From Flavobacterium glaciei (GTDB lineage: Bacteria; Bacteroidota; Bacteroidia; Flavobacteriales; Flavobacteriaceae), in contig NZ_QQBA01000013.1 in NCBI RefSeq assembly GCF_003350545.1, positions 1 to 64,000 of the forward strand: DNA of 64,000 nt, in the 5' to 3' direction. How positions within the stretch are numbered: position 1 is the first letter of the stretch; every line of letters starts with the position of its first letter. Below, piece by piece: positions 9,118-17,349 of the stretch. Made by a program: the position numbers and the translations under genes. The notes under the pieces were generated by a model. That model saw only the letters and a list, made by a program, of their open reading frames with translations, was not told the origin of the DNA and made no database searches.

Positions 9118-9206
9118 TTGTTTCGGGTGCAAATGTACAACGAATTTCCGTATTTCCAATAAAATTTTTTAAAAATGTTTTATTTCGTCTATTGACTTGA
9201 TATGTC

Positions 9207-9214
9207 TACCTTTG
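9207..9214 (+). promoter_or_regulatory. Probable era -7 promoter element (TACCTTTG)
   Basis: TACCTTTG matches TAnnTTTG and lies 20 bases before the era ATG. A TTG occurs upstream but only 12 bases away, so the -33 half is uncertain. Confidence 0.5.
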
Positions 9215-9234
9215 CACAATAAATTATAATAGAA

Positions 9235-10116
9235 ATGTCACATAAAGCAGGTTTTGTAAACATCATAGGAAATCCAAATGTTGGGAAATCAACATTAATG
9301 AATGCCTTTGTTGGAGAACGGTTATCAATTATTACTTCTAAAGCACAAACAACACGTCATAGAATTCTAGGTATTGTAAACGGAGAAGATTTTCAATTAA
9401 TTTTATCGGATACGCCAGGAATTATTAAGCCAGCCTACGAAATGCAGGCGTCTATGATGAATTTTGTTAAATCCGCTTTTGAAGACGCTGATATATTGAT
9501 TTATATGGTCGAAATAGGAGAGCAGGAACTTAAGGATGAAGCGTTTTTTAATAAAATCATCCACTCGAAAATTCCGGTTCTGCTTTTATTGAACAAAATT
9601 GACAATTCGAATCAAGAACAATTAGAGCAACAAGTGGCTTTTTGGACAGAGAAAGTTCCGAATGCTGAAATATATCCAATATCAGCTTTGCAAAATTTTA
9701 ATGTTCCTGAGGTTTTTCAAAGAATTATTTCGCTTTTGCCGGAGTCGCCAGCGTATTATCCAAAGGATCAGCTGACGGATAAGCCGGAGCGTTTTTTTGT
9801 AAATGAAACCATTCGTGAAAAAATCTTGTTGAATTACAGCAAAGAGATTCCGTACGCAGTTGAAATTGTTACTGAAGAATTTTTTGAAGATGACAATATC
9901 ATTCGCATTCGTTCTTTGATTATGGTGGAACGTGAAACTCAAAAAGGAATTGTGATTGGTCACAAAGGTGCCGCCTTAAAAAAGGTAGGAACAGAAGCGC
10001 GTGAAGATTTAGAGAAATTTTTTGGAAAACAAATTCACATTGAGCTTTACGTAAAAGTGAACAAAAACTGGAGAAGTAACGCGAATATGTTGAAGCGTTT
10101 TGGATATAATCAATAG
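9235..10116 (+). CDS. era: GTPase Era
   Basis: A 293-residue protein with an N-terminal small GTPase domain: G1 GNPNVGKST (residues 12-20), G3 DTPG (59-62) and G4 NKID (120-123). A C-terminal KH RNA-binding domain contains VIGHKGAALKKVG (about 240-252). This two-domain order defines Era, which binds the 3' end of 16S rRNA during 30S assembly. Length is normal. It is monocistronic and its TAG stop forms the first bases of a low-complexity repeat, followed by a terminator. Confidence 0.97.
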   Translation: MSHKAGFVNIIGNPNVGKSTLMNAFVGERLSIITSKAQTTRHRILGIVNGEDFQLILSDTPGIIKPAYEMQASMMNFVKSAFEDADILIYMVEIGEQELKDEAFFNKIIHSKIPVLLLLNKIDNSNQEQLEQQVAFWTEKVPNAEIYPISALQNFNVPEVFQRIISLLPESPAYYPKDQLTDKPERFFVNETIREKILLNYSKEIPYAVEIVTEEFFEDDNIIRIRSLIMVERETQKGIVIGHKGAALKKVGTEAREDLEKFFGKQIHIELYVKVNKNWRSNANMLKRFGYNQ

Positions 10117-10163
10117 TGAGAAGTGAATAGTGAGAAGTGGGAAGTGGGAAGTGAGCAGTGAAT
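10114..10163. repeat. Degenerate short tandem repeat at the end of era
   Basis: About 50 bases built from imperfect copies of AGTGAGAAGTG / AGTGGGAAGTG / AGTGAGCAGTG, with no C apart from one GAGCAG. It begins at the era stop codon and has no coding capacity. Function unknown; possibly a slippage-generated tract. Confidence 0.7.
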
Positions 10164-10199
10164 GTATTTTTTCGGTTTTTATTCACACACAATAATTGA

Positions 10200-10239
10200 A
10201 ATCAGTAATAGAGTTCGTCTTTATTACTGATTTTTTTTT
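10200..10239 (+). terminator. Terminator downstream of era
   Basis: AATCAGTAATA pairs with TATTACTGATT, followed by a run of eight or more Ts. It directly adjoins a dispersed repeat element. Confidence 0.8.
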
Positions 10240-10380
10240 AGCCCTGATCGTAATGAAAACCCCGTAGTAAGAATGCTGTTTTTTCTTGCGTTTTCAGAGC
10301 GACCAAAGGAAGCCCAAGAAAATGCATTAGAAAAAAAGCTTTTCGAACGAGGAGTTGCAATGGAGAGCAGGAATAGTCCC
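10239..10380 (-). repeat. Dispersed hairpin repeat element, long form, reverse orientation
   Basis: Read on the minus strand it runs from CTATTCCTGCT ... TGCAA through a hairpin (TTTTTTCTAATGCATTTTC against GAAAACGCAAGAAAAAA) with a loop near GGGCTTCCTTTGGTCGCTC, and ends GATCAGGGCT. The same order of blocks appears at 19495, 26968 and 43036 in the opposite orientation. It has no open frame. The remaining bases up to 10484 are A+T-rich and show nothing else. Confidence 0.75.
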
Positions 10381-10484
10381 TGGTGATTTTAAAAGCAATA
10401 AATATATTTTGAAAAATGATGTATTTTCATTGTTTATCAATAAACATTAATATATTTGTATTTTAATTTTAAATACTTTGTATC

Positions 10485-11033
10485 ATGTCTAGAAAAACCA
10501 ATTTTGTTTTTAAAGTAGTGCAAGTGGTATCTTGGATTATTTTTGTGGGGCTTTGCATCCAGGCGGGTGGCTTTATTTTTAACACTGTTTTTACGCTACT
10601 GCTTAATCCAGCTGGGGCAAGTAAGTTTTGGACAGAAGTTGATTTGGCAGCTTTGTATCATTTAAACCAGTCGCATTATGTGACTTTGACAGTTTTGATG
10701 TGCATTGTTGTGGTGTTGAAAGCAGTATTGTTTTACCATATAGTACTCGTTTTTCACAGTAAAAAAATTGATTTGGCACAGCCTTTTAATCAATTTTTGA
10801 GAAAATTTATTGATTTGGTCGCTACTATTTCTTTTGGAATTGGTCTTTTTTCATTGTGGGGAGCAGGCTTTACTAAGAATTTGATTCAAGACGGACTACA
10901 AATGCCTCATGTTGCTGATTTAAGTTTTGGTGGTGGTGATGTGTGGTGGTTTATGAGTGTAATTTTATTGGTAATTGGGCAAATTATAAAAAAGGGAATC
11001 GAAATGCAGCAAGAAAACGAACTAACCATTTAA
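10485..11033 (+). CDS. DUF2975 family membrane protein
   Basis: A 182-residue protein with four hydrophobic helices (about 12-38, 60-85, 100-126 and 145-167), the layout of DUF2975. Genes of this family are very often followed by a short YozG-like HTH gene, exactly as here: the next ATG is four bases past this stop. The pair is presumed to act as a membrane component plus regulator, but no specific signal is known. Length is typical. Confidence 0.8.
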   Translation: MSRKTNFVFKVVQVVSWIIFVGLCIQAGGFIFNTVFTLLLNPAGASKFWTEVDLAALYHLNQSHYVTLTVLMCIVVVLKAVLFYHIVLVFHSKKIDLAQPFNQFLRKFIDLVATISFGIGLFSLWGAGFTKNLIQDGLQMPHVADLSFGGGDVWWFMSVILLVIGQIIKKGIEMQQENELTI

Positions 11034-11036
11034 GTT

Positions 11037-11246
11037 ATGGCAATAATTGTAAACCTAGATGTGATGATGGCCAAGCGTAAGATGTCATTGAACGAGCTTT
11101 CGGAGAAGGTAGATTTGACCTTGTCTAATTTATCCATATTGAAAACAGGAAAGGCTAAGGCGGTTCGGTTTAGTACTTTGGAAGCTATTTGTAAAGCCTT
11201 AGATTGCCAGCCTGGCGATATTTTAGAATATTCGAAGAACGAATAA
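11037..11246 (+). CDS. Cro/CI-type helix-turn-helix regulator (YozG-like)
   Basis: A 69-residue single-domain DNA-binding protein. The helix-turn-helix is visible at [20 protein letters not shown], followed by the recognition-helix and dimer region [19 protein letters not shown], characteristic of the short XRE regulators paired with DUF2975 proteins. It is almost certainly co-transcribed with the preceding gene and probably autoregulates the pair; that last point is inference. Confidence 0.85.
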   Translation: MAIIVNLDVMMAKRKMSLNELSEKVDLTLSNLSILKTGKAKAVRFSTLEAICKALDCQPGDILEYSKNE

Positions 11247-11332
11247 ATACAAAGGATAGTGGTAAGGTTGTGAGTTTTGTTTTGAAGATGAGGTGGTTAG
11301 GTTTTGCTAATGTGGCTAATATTCGAAAAAAA

Positions 11333-11363
11333 TTGATAATCACGCTTTTAAACACTACCTTTG
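11333..11363 (+). promoter_or_regulatory. Promoter of der (TTG - 20 bp - TACCTTTG)
   Basis: TTG at 11333-11335 and TACCTTTG at 11356-11363 are separated by 20 bases, inside the 17-23 range known for Flavobacterium promoters. It lies 53 bases before the der ATG and within the region a longer open frame would have to cover, so it supports the downstream start. Confidence 0.7.
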
Positions 11364-11416
11364 CCACCCGAAACGGAAAAATAAGGTTTCGGAAAAACGA
11401 ATTTTCAAATTATATT

Positions 11417-12727
11417 ATGAATAACATTGTTGCGATAGTAGGAAGACCTAATGTAGGGAAATCGACCCTTTTTAATAGGCTGATACAAAGAAGAGAAGCT
11501 ATTGTAGATTCAGTATCTGGGGTGACCCGCGATAGAAACTATGGTAAAAGCGAGTGGAACGGAAAAGAATTTTCTGTAATTGATACTGGAGGATACATAA
11601 AAGGTTCTGATGACGTGTTTGAGGGCGAGATCCGCAAGCAAGTTGAACTGGCTATTGATGAGGCCGATGTAATCATTTTTGTGGTTGATGTTGAGGAAGG
11701 CATTACGCCTATGGATGATGTTGTGGCGCGCTTGTTGCGTAAAGTGACTAAGCCAGTTTTGCTAGCGGTAAATAAGGTTGACAACGCCATGCGTGAGAAA
11801 GATGCCTTAGAGTTTTACAACTTAGGTTTAGGTGAATACTATACGTTTGCCAGTATATCTGGTAGTGGAACAGGAGATTTATTGGATGCTTTAATTGATG
11901 CTTTCCCGGTAAAACCAGAACCGGTTCAAGAGGAAGTGGTATTGCCACGTTTTGCAGTAGTTGGGCGACCAAATGCTGGTAAATCAAGTTTTATCAATGC
12001 CTTGATTGGTAAAGAACGTTTTATGGTAACGGACATTGCGGGTACAACGCGTGATGCTATTGATACTAAATTTGACCGTTTTGGGTTTGAATTTAACTTG
12101 GTAGACACTGCGGGAATCCGTCGTAAAGCTAAGGTAAAAGAAGATTTAGAATTTTACTCAGTAATGCGTTCTGTGCGTGCTATTGAGCATGCTGATATTT
12201 GTATTTTGATTATTGATGCCACACGTGGTTTTGAAGGTCAGGATCAAAGTATTTTTTGGTTAGCAGAAAAGAATAGAAAAGGAGTTGTAATCTTAGTTAA
12301 TAAATGGGATTTAGTTGAAAAAGAAACGATGTCAACTCGTGATTATGAAGCTAAAATCAGAGAAGAATTAATGCCATTTACGGATGTGCCTATTCTTTTT
12401 GTTTCTGCATTAACAAAACAACGTTTGCTAAAAGCATTAGAAGCTACGGTAAAAGTGTACGAAAACAGACAACAACGTATTGCGACATCTAAATTTAACG
12501 AATTCATGCTTAAGGTAATTGAGGCCTATCCGCCACCAGCTACCAAAGGTAAATATGTGAAAATTAAATATTGCATGCAGTTGCCTACACAAACGCCTCA
12601 GTTTGTATTCTTTGCCAATATGCCGCAATATGTTAAGGAACCGTACAAACGTTACCTTGAAAATAAAATTAGAGAAAATTGGGATTTTTCAGGAGTGCCA
12701 ATCGATATTTATATTAGAGAGAAATAA
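11417..12727 (+). CDS. der: Ribosome biogenesis GTPase Der (EngA)
   Basis: A 436-residue protein with two tandem GTPase domains: first G1 GRPNVGKST about residue 9, second GRPNAGKSS about residue 182. Each has its DTGG/DTAG switch motif and NKxD (NKVD and NKWD). A C-terminal KH-like domain completes the unique Der architecture, which assists 50S subunit assembly. The open frame extends 71 codons upstream, but ATG 11417 gives [11 protein letters not shown], the normal family start and length, and a good promoter lies in the discarded stretch. Two terminators follow. Confidence 0.97.
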   Translation: MNNIVAIVGRPNVGKSTLFNRLIQRREAIVDSVSGVTRDRNYGKSEWNGKEFSVIDTGGYIKGSDDVFEGEIRKQVELAIDEADVIIFVVDVEEGITPMDDVVARLLRKVTKPVLLAVNKVDNAMREKDALEFYNLGLGEYYTFASISGSGTGDLLDALIDAFPVKPEPVQEEVVLPRFAVVGRPNAGKSSFINALIGKERFMVTDIAGTTRDAIDTKFDRFGFEFNLVDTAGIRRKAKVKEDLEFYSVMRSVRAIEHADICILIIDATRGFEGQDQSIFWLAEKNRKGVVILVNKWDLVEKETMSTRDYEAKIREELMPFTDVPILFVSALTKQRLLKALEATVKVYENRQQRIATSKFNEFMLKVIEAYPPPATKGKYVKIKYCMQLPTQTPQFVFFANMPQYVKEPYKRYLENKIRENWDFSGVPIDIYIREK

Positions 12728-12734
12728 GAATAGA

Positions 12735-12763
12735 AAACCACTTTGTAACGAAGTGGTTTTTTT
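12735..12763 (+). terminator. der terminator 1
   Basis: AACCACTT pairs with AAGTGGTT, followed by six or more Ts, 8 bases after the der stop codon. Confidence 0.85.
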
Positions 12764-12778
12764 ATTGTTTATTGTAAA

Positions 12779-12812
12779 AGCCCAAGGACACTGCTTTGGG
12801 CTATTTTTTTTG
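12779..12812 (+). terminator. der terminator 2
   Basis: AGCCCAA pairs with TTGGGCT, followed by eight Ts after an A. It backs up the first terminator and marks the left limit of the orphan-gene region. Confidence 0.8.
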
Positions 12813-12821
12813 CCTTTTAAA

Positions 12822-12956
12822 CCATATAACAGATTTATTTATTGTTTGAGGGATTTTCTTTTTTACTATAATTATTGTAGTTATATTCGTAAAAATAAGA
12901 ACTATTGTATTGGCATGAAGCTGCCTATAATTGGATAGATTGGATTTGTTTCATGG
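12822..12956 (+). repeat. Possible left hairpin repeat (R0) of a cassette-like array
   Basis: CCATATAACAGAT (12822-12834) is imperfectly complementary to ATTTGTTTCATGG (12944-12956), 10 of 13 positions. TATAACAGATTT also resembles TATAACGGATTT at the start of repeat R2. The span of about 135 bases is close to that of R1. It is weaker than R1 and R2 and could be chance in A+T-rich DNA. Confidence 0.4.
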
Positions 12957-12998
12957 TGCATATATAATAGTTAGCCAATATTTCAAAAAAAAACCATA

Positions 12999-14009
12999 TT
13001 GAAAACAGATAATCCCGAAATAGCAAAAATATTTACAGATTGTATCCAAAAAGCAAAATCTGAAACAAATATCTGCATGTATCCTGGATGTACTGATAAA
13101 TCTATTAATTCTCACATCATGCAAAAGAACGGAATATTATCTTCGATTGCAGAAGACAAACATTTGTGGGAATTAAAAATTGACAACTTTCAAAAAGAGT
13201 ATATTGTATTTAAAAAAAATGGAATTAATAAAATATATACATTTTTAGGATTTTGCAATGAACATGATACATCTGTTTTTAAGAAAATAGAAACTGAAGG
13301 AGAAATTGATTTTGATGATTACACTTCCTGTTTACTGTTTGCTTTAAGAACATTACATAATGAAATTTGGCGTAAACAAGTGGTTATAAAACTTCACGAA
13401 TGTATTTTGAAAAACACAGATATAATCATTGATAGAAATATACTGGAATCAACAATTAAGCAAAATAAGCTTGGAATTAAAGATATGGAATTTTCTAAAG
13501 ATGCAATGTGGTTAGATTTAAAAAATAATACTGAATCGTTTGTATTTCAACAGCGCGAATTCGCTCTGCAAGAAATATGTCTTAATGCAATAATAAATTA
13601 TGAGACACCTGAAGAGATTTATAATTACCAATTGGAACATCGAAAAGACATGGACAGATTAACTGCTATCTTTATTTCCTTTTTTCCTTATTTAGGAAAG
13701 TCTAAACTTCTAATGGGTTATCATAAAGATGATGTTAAATTAGCTAAACCATATGTCAATACATTCTTCAAGGAAAATGAAAAGCGAACATTTAGAAGGT
13801 TAACAAACATGTTTGCATTTTATGTTGAAACTTGGGTATGCTCTACAAAATTTTATGAAGAAAAAGTTGAAGGTCTTGATAGTGAATTTCATAAATCAAT
13901 GATTTTTGCTACTAAGAATGGAATTGGTAGAAAAGTATTTGATGTGAATATGTTTGAGAAAGATTTTAAAACGAAATTCAAAGATTTTATAAAAAGAAAC
14001 GTCGGCTAA
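12999..14009 (+). CDS. Hypothetical protein with a putative zinc-binding C/H cluster
   Basis: A 336-residue protein I cannot assign to a named family. Near the N-terminus C26, C31 and H39 (CMYPGC ... SHIMQ) and then C86 and H89 (FCNEHD) form a C-x4-C-x7-H plus C-x2-H pattern suggestive of a treble-clef-like metal site. The rest is mostly alpha-helical and charged, with no membrane segment. The start is TTG 12999; no in-frame ATG gives the complete C/H cluster. The stop codon lies inside the following hairpin repeat, as in the next gene. A role in defence or nucleic-acid processing is speculation from the C/H pattern and the cassette-like context. Confidence 0.65.
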   Translation: MKTDNPEIAKIFTDCIQKAKSETNICMYPGCTDKSINSHIMQKNGILSSIAEDKHLWELKIDNFQKEYIVFKKNGINKIYTFLGFCNEHDTSVFKKIETEGEIDFDDYTSCLLFALRTLHNEIWRKQVVIKLHECILKNTDIIIDRNILESTIKQNKLGIKDMEFSKDAMWLDLKNNTESFVFQQREFALQEICLNAIINYETPEEIYNYQLEHRKDMDRLTAIFISFFPYLGKSKLLMGYHKDDVKLAKPYVNTFFKENEKRTFRRLTNMFAFYVETWVCSTKFYEEKVEGLDSEFHKSMIFATKNGIGRKVFDVNMFEKDFKTKFKDFIKRNVG

Positions 14010-14134
14010 CAGCCGTTACATGAGATTTGGGCATTAGGTTGAATTTAAAGTTGGTTTTGTACTTAGGAAATTTGTGTTTAATCGAAAAATCTTGCTTCTT
14101 TAATCCTAAACCTCGTGTAGCGCCAGAAGTTAGT
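14004..14134 (+). repeat. Hairpin-forming repeat R1 (attC-like candidate)
   Basis: A long imperfect inverted repeat: CTAAC (14006) with GTTAG (14129-14133), GTTACATGAG (14015-14024) with CTCGTGTAGC (14112-14121, two G-T pairs), and TTAGG (14034) with CCTAA (14105). Its left 68 bases align with the start of R2, sharing GATTTGGGCATTA, TTGGT and ATTTG in the same order. The upstream gene's stop codon is inside its left arm. Confidence 0.7.
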
Positions 14135-14151
14135 GATAATGCCAAAAAAAA

Positions 14152-15084
14152 ATGATGAAAAAGAAAGACTTCCCATTAGAATTAGGTTTAAAAGAATTAT
14201 TCAATCTTGAAGATGAAAAGGAAAATACTAACTCATTAAACCAAATAATTAAGGCGTATACAGAAGTTATAGAAGCCATATATAATGATATACCAAAGTT
14301 GAAAGAAGGGGAAGTTTTTATTGAAACATTATCTGTGAAAATTTTAATTACTACAAAAAGTATCATTGAACTTGCTAAAGGCTATACTTTAGAAACAGAA
14401 CGAAAAATAAGTCCAATTCAATTTTTAGATTTTTCTTCGATAAATATCTTAACTAGAGCAATAATAGAAAGTTTCCTAACTATGGAATATCTTTTCTATA
14501 ATAATTTATCTGACGAAGAGAAATATTTTCGTTTTTTAATATGGCGGATTTCGGGTTATAAATCAAGACAAAATTTTTTTGCAGAAAAAGATAAAGATTT
14601 AATAAGGAATGAAATTCAGGAGAAATTAGATACTGAAATTAATGAAATAAATGAATTATTGAGAGAAGCAAAAAAATCGAAATACTTCAAAGGTTTAGAC
14701 AAAAATCATTTATTTAAACTTGATAAATATGGAGTTCCTCGCTTAGAAAGTTGGAACACTTTACTAAATAATAGTATATTAAAAAACGAGATGTTTCTAA
14801 TTCCTTATAAATTATATTCAAATTATGCACATTCAGAATTTATTTCATTAATTCAACTTAATGGTTCTGACACGTTACATAAAAATTCAAATGATAATAA
14901 AATGCACTTAAAAAATGCTTTAAGGATTATTAATATGATAAACTGTGTTTCAATTATTGAATTAAAAAATAAATTTGAATGCACTCTGAAAACATTTAAT
15001 AATTTGGAAGAATCTACGAAAGAGAAAATAGAATTTTGGAATCATATTGCTACAGAAAGGTACTTTCACCAACAGGCGCTATAA
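14152..15084 (+). CDS. Hypothetical protein, possibly DUF5677-like
   Basis: A 310-residue, strongly alpha-helical, A+T-rich-codon protein without signal peptide. The middle section (SSINILTRAIIESFLTMEYL) and a C-terminal SNYAHSEFISL, in which Y-x-H-S lies near the end of a helical bundle, resemble the DUF5677 group of uncharacterised proteins often seen in accessory DNA. That assignment is tentative. Two adjacent ATGs (14152, 14155) can start it. It lies between repeats R1 and R2, and its TAA is inside R2. No neighbouring housekeeping gene is linked to it. Confidence 0.6.
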   Translation: MMKKKDFPLELGLKELFNLEDEKENTNSLNQIIKAYTEVIEAIYNDIPKLKEGEVFIETLSVKILITTKSIIELAKGYTLETERKISPIQFLDFSSINILTRAIIESFLTMEYLFYNNLSDEEKYFRFLIWRISGYKSRQNFFAEKDKDLIRNEIQEKLDTEINEINELLREAKKSKYFKGLDKNHLFKLDKYGVPRLESWNTLLNNSILKNEMFLIPYKLYSNYAHSEFISLIQLNGSDTLHKNSNDNKMHLKNALRIINMINCVSIIELKNKFECTLKTFNNLEESTKEKIEFWNHIATERYFHQQAL

Positions 15085-15160
15085 CGGATTTGGGCATTAA
15101 GCTTAATGTGAAATTGGTCTTGTATTTGGAAGATTTGGCTAATCCGTTGTATCCGCAAAA
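15071..15160 (+). repeat. Hairpin-forming repeat R2 (attC-like candidate)
   Basis: ATAACGGATT (15081-15090) pairs with AATCCGTTGT (15141-15150) with one wobble, extended by GGGC/GGCT-type contacts. Its first part is about 70 percent identical by eye to R1 over 68 bases. The stop codon of the preceding gene (15082-15084) lies in the left arm, the same arrangement as at R1. Confidence 0.7.
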
Positions 15161-15166
15161 CCACAG

Positions 15167-15193
15167 TCCCCGACGAAATTCGGGATTTTTTTT
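15167..15193 (+). terminator. Terminator at the right end of the cassette-like region
   Basis: CCCGA pairs with TCGGG around a six-base loop, followed by ATTTTTTTTT. It lies between R2 and the convergent DUF2490 gene. Confidence 0.7.
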
Positions 15194-15936
15194 TAGGATT
15201 TATTTTTCCAATTCAAACGATGAAATACGCTCAAACGGATAATATCTCTATCAAAAAAGTCAACACCGCTAGAGCGTCTTTGATAACTGTTGAGGTAGCC
15301 TAACTCATACGAAAAATGGTTGCTGGCTTGAAAATGTATCGCTGCATAAATTCTATTTTGGTCAAAGGTGTTTTTACGGTTAGATTTTCCAGCATTGAAC
15401 ATGATTTCATCAGAGAGAATTGCTTTTATAGCTTGGTTTTCTTTTTTCCAAAACGTAAAATCGCCCTGTAGGCGGTATCTTAAACGCCATGAAAAAGTAC
15501 TTCCTACTAGTAATCCTGAGGAGTTAGCATTGTTAATAAAGCGTTCCTCTACTTGAAAACGCTGATTGAGTACTAGTTTTTTGCCGCTGATTCTCCAAGT
15601 CAAGTCTTGTTGCCCGCGGTATTCAGGAATTCTAAAGTCGGGATTGATTTCAGGTATTTGTGTAGTAACCGAAAAATGAGCAAAACCAGCACCAGTTTCC
15701 AGATGGCTGTTTATTCTATAACGTCCTTGTACGCGCAACACATAAACATTTTGCTGAATGGGTTTTGTGAAAACTCTATTGTCAATTTCAGAATGTAAAG
15801 ACCATTTTTCACTCAACAGCAATTGGTTGTAATAGCGCGTCCATAGAATACTTTGGTGGTCTATCTTTTTAGGTGCTTGTGCCATAGCAAGAGTGGTGAG
15901 AAGCAAAAAAAGCAGTAAAAATGCGCGATTATTCAT
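15193..15936 (-). CDS. DUF2490 family outer-membrane protein
   Basis: A 247-residue protein with a clear signal peptide (about residues 1-19, ending TTLAMAQA). The rest alternates short amphipathic strands rich in aromatic residues (LRVQGRYRINSHLETGAGFAH, LRYRLQGDF, FSYELGYLNSYQ), as expected for a small beta barrel. WTRYYNQLLLSEKWSLHSEID near the start is typical of DUF2490. Function unknown. It follows the TPM operon on the same strand but is separated from it by a terminator. Confidence 0.75.
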   Translation of the reverse strand: MNNRAFLLLFLLLTTLAMAQAPKKIDHQSILWTRYYNQLLLSEKWSLHSEIDNRVFTKPIQQNVYVLRVQGRYRINSHLETGAGFAHFSVTTQIPEINPDFRIPEYRGQQDLTWRISGKKLVLNQRFQVEERFINNANSSGLLVGSTFSWRLRYRLQGDFTFWKKENQAIKAILSDEIMFNAGKSNRKNTFDQNRIYAAIHFQASNHFSYELGYLNSYQRRSSGVDFFDRDIIRLSVFHRLNWKNKS

Positions 15937-15954
15937 TTTTTAATTTTGTGCCAA

Positions 15955-15991
15955 ATATAAAAAAAATACCCTATCAATTTGATAGGGTATT
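15955..15991 (-). terminator. Terminator of the LemA-TPM operon
   Basis: AATACCCTATCAA pairs with TTGATAGGGTATT as an almost loop-free palindrome. On the minus strand it is followed by TTTTTTT, correctly placed after the TPM gene that ends at 16013. Confidence 0.8.
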
Positions 15992-16012
15992 CATATTTTT
16001 AAAAACTTTAGA

Positions 16013-16825
16013 TTACCAGTCTCCACCAGATCCACCGCCAGAGAAACCTCCGCCTCCAAATCCACCGCCGAAACCGCCTCCGCCAAATCCACCACCAGAT
16101 GAACCTCCGCCGAAACCACCTCCGCCACTGTTTCTTCCAAGGCTGCTCAGAATAATGACGTCTAATAGACTTGGGCCTATGCCGCCACCTCTGTTACCAG
16201 AATTTCCACCACCGCCTTTGTTTCTGGATATTAGCACCAGTATAATGATGACAATAACGATTAAGGGTAAAATGGAAAATCCTTTATCTTTGGTTTTCTT
16301 AACTCGTTCTCCTTTGTATTTTCCTTTGAAAACATCAAATAAAGCAGCTGTTCCTTTATCAAGTCCATTGTAATAACTTCCCGCTTTAAATTCAGGGATA
16401 ATAATGTTGCGGGTAATTTCTCCACCAATACCTGCAGTCAATCGGTCTTCCAGGCCATAACCTGCTGAGATCCATATTTTTTTTTCGGCTTTAGCCAATA
16501 AAATAATAACGCCATTGTCATTTTTTGCAGTTCCTCCAATTCCCCAGGCATGTCCCCATTTTGGAGTTAGGATACCTATGTCTTCTCCTTTAAGAGTTTC
16601 TATAGTAATCACCACAATTTGAGTGGTTGTAGAATCAGAATATTTAATCAGTTTTTCTTCTAATTGTGCTTTTTCTGTTGCGCTTAAAACATTCGCATAA
16701 TCATAAACTGAAGTCTGTAAAGTTGGTTTTTCAGGAATGGTAAATTGCGCAAAACCAATTTGAGTGAATAACAAACAAACAAACAGTTTTAGGAAAATTA
16801 GGGAATTCTTCTTTTGTAATAACAT
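16013..16825 (-). CDS. TPM-domain (YgcG-like) protein with Gly-rich tail
   Basis: A 270-residue protein: signal peptide (about 1-26), a TPM/YgcG domain (about 35-160, opening VYDYANVLSATEKAQLEEKL), a transmembrane helix (FSILPLIVIVIIILVLIS, about 186-203) and a tail of Gly/Ser/Phe repeats ending in GGSGGDW. This is the standard layout for envelope TPM proteins; the domain is also called TLP18.3/Psb32-like. It shares one base (TAATG) with the preceding TPM gene, so translation is coupled. Usually encoded with LemA, as here; biochemical role unsettled. Confidence 0.88.
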   Translation of the reverse strand: MLLQKKNSLIFLKLFVCLLFTQIGFAQFTIPEKPTLQTSVYDYANVLSATEKAQLEEKLIKYSDSTTTQIVVITIETLKGEDIGILTPKWGHAWGIGGTAKNDNGVIILLAKAEKKIWISAGYGLEDRLTAGIGGEITRNIIIPEFKAGSYYNGLDKGTAALFDVFKGKYKGERVKKTKDKGFSILPLIVIVIIILVLISRNKGGGGNSGNRGGGIGPSLLDVIILSSLGRNSGGGGFGGGSSGGGFGGGGFGGGFGGGGFSGGGSGGDW

Positions 16826-17262
16826 TATCCTCTAGATATTTCGTTTGATAATTCATTAATGTCGCCTTCAAGCCAAGGAAAATATTTTTGTAACTGTTCT
16901 CCTGCTCTTGTAATTCCATCAATAAGACCTTGCTTGAAATCTCCTTTTTTGAATTCAGCCACCATAATGTCTCGGGTACAATTCCAAAAATCATCTTGCA
17001 CGACGTCATTAATGCCTTTGTCACCACAAATAACAAAATGTCTATCTTCTACCGCTAAGTAAATCAAAACACCATTTTGAAGCGCAGTTTCATCCATTTT
17101 TAGTTCATGAAAAACTTCCATGGCGCGATCATACGCATCCATGGAAGTTGTTTTTTCTATATGAACTCTAATCTCGCCAGAAGTGTTTTTTTCAGCCATA
17201 CGAATAGCTTCAACAATCTCTTGTTCTTCTTCTTTGGTTAAAAAATCTTCTACTTTTGACAT
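16825..17262 (-). CDS. TPM-domain protein, soluble
   Basis: A 145-residue protein with a TPM domain (IRMAEKNTSGEIRVHIE ... GVLIYLAVEDRHFVICGDKGIN) and no signal peptide or membrane helix, so probably cytoplasmic. It sits between LemA and the membrane TPM protein in the same operon, overlapping the latter's start codon by one base. Three-gene LemA-TPM-TPM sets are common in Bacteroidota. A function is not established. Confidence 0.87.
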   Translation of the reverse strand: MSKVEDFLTKEEEQEIVEAIRMAEKNTSGEIRVHIEKTTSMDAYDRAMEVFHELKMDETALQNGVLIYLAVEDRHFVICGDKGINDVVQDDFWNCTRDIMVAEFKKGDFKQGLIDGITRAGEQLQKYFPWLEGDINELSNEISRG

Positions 17263-17349
17263 GTGTTTGATTTAAAATTACAAATAACGACTTTCAATTT
17301 GGGGTAAGCCCATAATTAAAAATCGTTATTTTTTGTAAAGATGTATTAC

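Noticed and set aside
10114..10163. Possible CRISPR or direct-repeat array near era
   Set aside because: The units are too short (about 11 bases), degenerate and without spacers.
11204..11416. 71-codon N-terminal extension of der
   Set aside because: It contains the der promoter and gives a protein longer than any normal Der.
12603..12938. A 111-residue open frame overlapping the end of der
   Set aside because: It overlaps der, both der terminators and repeat R0, and has no protein-like composition.
12822..15160. Possible transposon or phage remnant
   Set aside because: No transposase, integrase, terminal duplication or phage gene could be recognised.
15921..16373. A 150-residue Pro-rich open frame
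   Set aside because: It is the antisense of the Gly-rich tail of the TPM protein; its composition comes only from GGN codons read backwards.
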